Source: Chloroflexi bacterium RBG_16_60_22 | GTDB lineage: Bacteria; Chloroflexota; Dehalococcoidia; Dehalococcoidales; RBG-16-60-22 | Assembly (NCBI GenBank): GCA_001796935.1 | Contig: MGNX01000031.1 | Coordinates: forward strand, 16,839 to 24,451 | Length of the DNA stretch: 7,613 bases | Direction: 5' to 3' | Shown: positions 4,252 to 7,613 of the stretch, piece after piece | Layout of the letters: every line of letters begins with the position of its first letter | How positions within the stretch are numbered: position 1 is the first letter of the stretch | Made by a program: the position numbers and the translations under genes | Notes under the pieces: model-generated | Told to the model about the DNA's origin: nothing | The model's input: only the letters and a program-made list of their open reading frames with translations | Databases searched by the model: none

Positions 4252-6837
4252 ATGATTCCCGTCAGACTGAGCATGCGCAACTTCATGTGCTACCGGGAAA
4301 ACGTGCCGCCGCTAAATTTTGCGGGCTTCCGCCTGGCCTGTCTCTCCGGCGATAACGGCAACGGTAAGTCGGCCATCATCGACGCCATGACCTGGGCGCT
4401 GTGGGGCAAGGCGCGGGCCGGCAGCGTTGACGAGCTCATCTATACCGGGGCTCCGGAAATGGAGGTGGAGTTCGATTTTGCCATCGGGCAGCAGCGCTAC
4501 CGCATCATCCGCAAGCGTACCCGACCCAGGAAAGCGGGCGGCGCCGGGCAGTCTTCCCTGGACCTTCATATCGGCGCCGACGGTCATTTCCGGGTCATCA
4601 ACGGCAATACCATCGACGAGACCCAGGCGAAGATAACCGGCGATATCCTCCACATGGACTACGACACCTTCATCAACAGCGCCTACCTGAAACAGGGCCG
4701 CGCCGACGAGTTCACCCGGCAGGCCCCGGCCCGGCGGAAAGAGGTGCTGGGGAGTATCCTCGGGCTGGACATCTACGACGACCTCGAGGGGCGGGCTAAG
4801 GCGCTCTCCAGCCAGTATAAAGGGGACCGGGCGCCGCTGGAAAGCAGCATCGGGGAAATCAACGCCGAGCTGGCCCGCCGACCCGCCTACGAAGTGGAGC
4901 TGGCCGAAGCCCTTAAGGTGGCGGCCGGCATTGACGGTGTCGTGAAGGAAAAGGAGGCGGCGCTGAACGGGCTCCGCCAGCAGAAAGAGGCGCTGGAGTA
5001 CCAGAAAGCCCAGCTCGACGAGCTGGAGGGGCGGCTCGCCGGCAGCACCCGCGACCTCCAGCGGTGGGAGGAGCAGGCCGCGCAGCACCTGGCCCGGATT
5101 AAAGAGTACGGGGAGGTAATCGCCCGGCGGGACGCCATCGAAGACGGCTTCGGCCGGTTTACCGGGGCGAAAAAGGTCAACGACGAGCTCGAGCAGAAGT
5201 TCCGGCAGTCGGTCAACCTGGAGAGGCAGCGGGCCCAGCTCGAAGCCAGGATAAAAGAGGCCGGGCACGGCCTGACCACGGAACATGCCGTCGTGCAGAA
5301 GGAAATCGGCAACCTGGAAGCCCGGGCGCAGAAGCTCCCCGACCTGAAAAACCGGCTCAACCAGGCGCAGTCCCGGCTGCGCCAGCTGGGGGAGTCAGCG
5401 GCGGCGCTAAGCCAGCAGGAGCAGGCCATCCAGGCGTTGCAGAAAGAGATGAGCTACCTGGAGGCGGAAAAGGCCCGGCTCGACCGGGAAATCGGGGAGG
5501 TGACGGAAAAGCTCGACCTCATCGCGACGCACATCGCCGCCCACACCGAGGCCAGATGCCCCCTCTGCGAGAGGGAGCTGACCCGGGAGGGGCTAGAGCT
5601 CATTCAGTCCAAGTACACGAAGGAGAAACAGGAAAAGACGGCGGCGCTCCAGGCCGGCCGGTCGGCGGCGGCCGCCAGGCGCACCGAGCTTGAGTCATTG
5701 CGGCAGGAGAAGGCCCGGGCGGAGGCGGGGCTGGAAAAGGAAAAGGCGGGGGTACAGGGCCAGGCCAGCGTCCTCGCCAGGGAGATTGCCGATATCGAGG
5801 AGGCCGAAAAGCAGCTGGCCGGCCTCAGGGAGAACCTCGGCGACATCGAACGGAAGCTGGCGAAGCGGGAATTCGCCCGGCAGGAACAGGACCGCCTGGC
5901 CGCAGTAGAAACCGAGCTAAGCACTCTCGGCTACGACGCCGCCCGGCACGAAGCGGCGCGGCAGCAGCTGGGACAGCTGGAGCCCTGCGAGCGCGACCAC
6001 CATCGGCTGGAGGAAGCGCAGACGCGGATAGTCCCGGAGAGGGAGGCCGCCGGCCGGGCCGGAGAGGCCGCCGCCGCGCTGCGCGACAGCCTGAAAGCCG
6101 AGGCGGGGAAAAAGGAAGCCCTGACCACGGCGCTGGCCCTCCTGCCCCAGCTAAGTAGTGAGCTGGCCGCCGCCGAGGCCGGGTACCGGGAGCTCGCCGC
6201 CCGGCGCTCTAATGCCCAGGAAGCGGTGGGGAGCGTCCGGGCGAAAATCGACCGCTGCGCCGAGCTGGAGGCCAGGAAGAAGGAAAAAGAGGCGCAGCTG
6301 GCCGGCGTCTCCCGGGAGGAGGCCATTTATCGCGAGCTGGCCCGGGCCTTCGGCAAGGCCGGCATCCAGGCCCTGCTCATCGAGACGGCGCTCCCGGAAA
6401 TCGAAGACGAGGCCAACCGTCTCCTGGCGCGCATGACGGATAACCGGATGCACGTTAAGTTCGAGTCCCAGCGGGAGACCAAGAAGGGCGCGCTGCGGGA
6501 GACGCTGGACATTACCATCACCGACGAGCTCGGCGTGCGGGACTACGAGATGTTCAGCGGCGGCGAGGCCTTCCGCATCAACTTCGCCATCCGCATCGCC
6601 CTGTCCCGGCTCCTCGCCCGGCGCTCCGGCGCGCCCCTGCCCACCCTGATTATCGACGAGGGGTTCGGCACCCAGGACAATACCGGGCTGGAAAAGCTCA
6701 AGGAGGCGATTAACTCCATCCAGGACGACTTCCAGAAGATACTGGTCATCACCCACATGGACGAGCTCAAGGACGCCTTCCCCACCCGCATCGACGTCAC
6801 CAAGACGGCGGCGGGGTCGATGATTTCCGTGAACTAG
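4252..6837 (+). CDS. sbcC: SbcC/Rad50-type DNA repair ATPase
   Basis: SbcC is the ATPase arm of the SbcCD (Rad50-Mre11) complex, which tethers and processes DNA ends and cleaves hairpins at replicating palindromes. The 861-residue product is complete and shorter than E. coli SbcC (about 1,050), nearer to archaeal Rad50. Seen in order: Walker A GDNGNGKS (33-40) in an N-terminal ATPase lobe with the Q-loop region around LKQGRADEF; long coiled coil rich in Glu, Lys, Arg, Leu and Ala from about 170 to 690; zinc-hook CPLC (436-439) close to the middle; the ABC signature FSGGE (768-772); Walker B LIIDEGFG (799-806) with catalytic Glu803; D-loop TQD (807-809); and H-loop His835 (VITHMDEL). All catalytic elements look intact. 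No sbcD lies in the window, although the two genes are often adjacent. No good Shine-Dalgarno sequence is present, and the promoter sits 9 bases from the ATG. The stop is three bases from the convergent HD gene. Confidence 0.95.
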   Translation: MIPVRLSMRNFMCYRENVPPLNFAGFRLACLSGDNGNGKSAIIDAMTWALWGKARAGSVDELIYTGAPEMEVEFDFAIGQQRYRIIRKRTRPRKAGGAGQSSLDLHIGADGHFRVINGNTIDETQAKITGDILHMDYDTFINSAYLKQGRADEFTRQAPARRKEVLGSILGLDIYDDLEGRAKALSSQYKGDRAPLESSIGEINAELARRPAYEVELAEALKVAAGIDGVVKEKEAALNGLRQQKEALEYQKAQLDELEGRLAGSTRDLQRWEEQAAQHLARIKEYGEVIARRDAIEDGFGRFTGAKKVNDELEQKFRQSVNLERQRAQLEARIKEAGHGLTTEHAVVQKEIGNLEARAQKLPDLKNRLNQAQSRLRQLGESAAALSQQEQAIQALQKEMSYLEAEKARLDREIGEVTEKLDLIATHIAAHTEARCPLCERELTREGLELIQSKYTKEKQEKTAALQAGRSAAAARRTELESLRQEKARAEAGLEKEKAGVQGQASVLAREIADIEEAEKQLAGLRENLGDIERKLAKREFARQEQDRLAAVETELSTLGYDAARHEAARQQLGQLEPCERDHHRLEEAQTRIVPEREAAGRAGEAAAALRDSLKAEAGKKEALTTALALLPQLSSELAAAEAGYRELAARRSNAQEAVGSVRAKIDRCAELEARKKEKEAQLAGVSREEAIYRELARAFGKAGIQALLIETALPEIEDEANRLLARMTDNRMHVKFESQRETKKGALRETLDITITDELGVRDYEMFSGGEAFRINFAIRIALSRLLARRSGAPLPTLIIDEGFGTQDNTGLEKLKEAINSIQDDFQKILVITHMDELKDAFPTRIDVTKTAAGSMISVN

Positions 6838-6840
6838 AAA

Positions 6841-7392
6841 TTACAGCCCCAGCTGCGGGGCGATTTCCTTCATCGCCGCTACACCGATGGCGATGAACTC
6901 GTCGAGGTCCAGGCCGATTTCCGCGCAGCGGGCGATTGACTCGCGGCTGGCGCCGGCGGCGAAGCTCTTCTCCTTGAAGCGTTTCCTGACGGAGCTGGCT
7001 TCGAGGGTGTCTATCTTCTTCTCCGGGCGCACCAGCACCGCCGCCGTAATCAGGCCGGTGAGGGGGTCGGTGCAGAAGAGTGCTTTCTCCATCCTGGTCT
7101 CCGGGGCGACGCCGTGGGTCTCGTTGTGGGTGAGGATGGCGTTGGCGACCGCCTCGCTGGCCCCCAGGTCCCGGGCGAGGTCGGCCCCCAGCTTGCTGTG
7201 ACTGCTCATGTCGCCGTCGGTAAGCTCGATGTCGATATCGTGGAGCAGCCCGGCCAGTCCCCACTCATTCTCGTCCTCCCCCAGCTTCCCGGCCAGGGTG
7301 CGCATGATGGCTTCCGTGGCGAGCATGTGTTTCACCAGGTTTTCATTCTCCACGTTAGCCCTGACCGACTCCAGCGCTTCCGTACGGTTCAT
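6841..7392 (-). CDS. HD-superfamily hydrolase (COG2316-like)
   Basis: The 183-residue product is a single-domain HD protein. Seen: His22 (NLVKHMLATEA), the His51-Asp52 doublet in AGLLHDIDIELT, His65 (SSHSKLGADLA), His89 (AILTHNETHG) and Asp109 (CTDPLTGLITAA), a pattern able to bind one or two metal ions for phosphomonoester or phosphodiester cleavage. The C-terminal RKRFKEKSFAAGASRESI and the ending MKEIAPQLGL resemble, from memory, a widespread conserved family of uncharacterised HD hydrolases; no substrate is established. It is not a RelA/SpoT enzyme or a large HD-GYP protein. The ATG at 7392 is chosen over TTG at 7395 because GGGGAG ends 5 bases before the ATG. It converges on sbcC with three bases between stop codons and no clear terminator. 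Confidence 0.9.
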   Translation of the reverse strand: MNRTEALESVRANVENENLVKHMLATEAIMRTLAGKLGEDENEWGLAGLLHDIDIELTDGDMSSHSKLGADLARDLGASEAVANAILTHNETHGVAPETRMEKALFCTDPLTGLITAAVLVRPEKKIDTLEASSVRKRFKEKSFAAGASRESIARCAEIGLDLDEFIAIGVAAMKEIAPQLGL

Positions 7393-7397
7393 CAACT

Positions 7398-7403
7398 CTC
7401 CCC
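7398..7403 (-). promoter_or_regulatory. Ribosome binding site of the HD hydrolase gene
   Basis: GGGGAG on the minus strand ends 5 bases before ATG 7392 but only 2 before the in-frame TTG at 7395, which decides the start. Confidence 0.7.
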
Positions 7404-7410
7404 AGGGATA

Positions 7411-7439
7411 AATATACTACATGATAGAGTGACAATCAA
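7411..7439 (-). promoter_or_regulatory. Probable promoter of the HD hydrolase gene
   Basis: TTGATT (7439-7434) and TATATT (7416-7411) are separated by 17 bases. A start near 7405 leaves a leader of only about a dozen bases, just enough to include the Shine-Dalgarno site. Confidence 0.6.
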
Positions 7440-7490
7440 CCGATTTTGTCTTAATCTGCCTTATACCGTCTTCACCTCAGCCCCTTGGTC

Positions 7491-7547
7491 TCCCTCTCCA
7501 TTCCGGGTCATATCAGTCCCCCGGAGTTTTATCTGGCTGGAGAGGGG
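7491..7547. repeat. Nested imperfect palindrome in the right-hand intergenic region
   Basis: CCCTCTCCA (7492-7500) pairs perfectly with TGGAGAGGG (7538-7546). Inside it, TTCCGGG (7501-7507) pairs with CCCGGAG (7520-7526, one G-U pair), followed by TTTT (7527-7530). The inner hairpin with its short T tract could be an intrinsic terminator for plus-strand transcription, but no plus-strand gene ends here. It may instead be a dispersed palindromic repeat. No coding region is visible between 7396 and 7613. Confidence 0.55.
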
Positions 7548-7557
7548 GAAATAATTT

Positions 7558-7603
7558 GGGGGGGCTTCGCCCCCTCTACGCAGGCTACTCCCCATGGGGG
7601 GAG
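7558..7603. repeat. Two G/C hairpins near the right edge
   Basis: GGGGGC (7560-7565) and GCCCCC (7569-7574) form a stem with a three-base loop. CTCCCC (7588-7593) and GGGGAG (7598-7603) form a second. The stretch is strongly biased to G on the plus strand, and its neighbours are low-complexity. It may belong to a repeat or a gene end beyond the window; the function is unknown. Confidence 0.5.
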
Positions 7604-7613
7604 GGAAGGGAAA

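Noticed and set aside
4312..5286. A 324-codon open frame on the minus strand
   Set aside because: It lies antisense to the sbcC coiled-coil region, has no family motifs, and is rich in residues expected from the reverse of Glu/Lys/Ala codons in GC-rich DNA. It is a shadow.
7114..7554. A 146-codon plus-strand open frame over the HD gene start
   Set aside because: Most of it is antisense to the HD hydrolase, and the rest covers its promoter and palindromes. It has no motif or ribosome site.
7596..7610. A G-quadruplex near the right edge
   Set aside because: The G runs are uneven (six, three and three) and do not give four separate tracts with proper loops.

Overview
This window looks like ordinary chromosome from a GC-rich bacterium. 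A member of the Chloroflexota, perhaps Dehalococcoidia, is my best guess, but it rests only on overall gene character, the palindromic repeat type and remembered resemblance, so it is tentative. There are no phage, plasmid, transposase or CRISPR signatures. Six protein genes are complete, one is cut by the left edge, and one structured RNA gene fills what would otherwise look like an empty 420-base gap.

Layout. Positions 1-2307 hold a minus-strand unit read right to left. It has a strong sigma-70-type promoter (TTGACA-17-TACGAT), a large Bacillus-type signal recognition particle RNA with Alu and S domains, rsmA (16S rRNA dimethyladenosine transferase), ispE (isoprenoid precursor kinase, translationally coupled to rsmA), and the N-terminal part of an alpha/beta hydrolase that starts inside the end of ispE. 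Positions 2317-2394 carry a palindromic intergenic repeat of a dispersed type. Then come two more minus-strand genes: a YfcE/MJ0936-like metallophosphoesterase (2409-3140), and a DctP-like TRAP transporter solute-binding protein (3191-4147) that lacks a signal peptide and has no transporter partner beside it.

A divergent promoter region (about 4200-4251) separates these from sbcC/rad50 on the plus strand (4252-6837), a complete 861-residue SMC-like ATPase with Walker A, zinc hook, signature, Walker B and H-loop. No sbcD/mre11 partner is present. An HD-superfamily hydrolase (6841-7392, minus) meets sbcC tail to tail with three bases between stop codons. The last 200 bases are non-coding and rich in palindromes.

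The genes do not form one pathway. The first unit is housekeeping (protein export, ribosome maturation, isoprenoid synthesis). The points most worth attention are the SRP RNA, whose end lies three bases from the rsmA start codon; two genes (metallophosphoesterase, sbcC) with extended -10 promoters so close to the ATG that leaderless mRNAs are predicted; and the signal-less orphan TRAP binding protein. I see no convincing new defence or mobile system.
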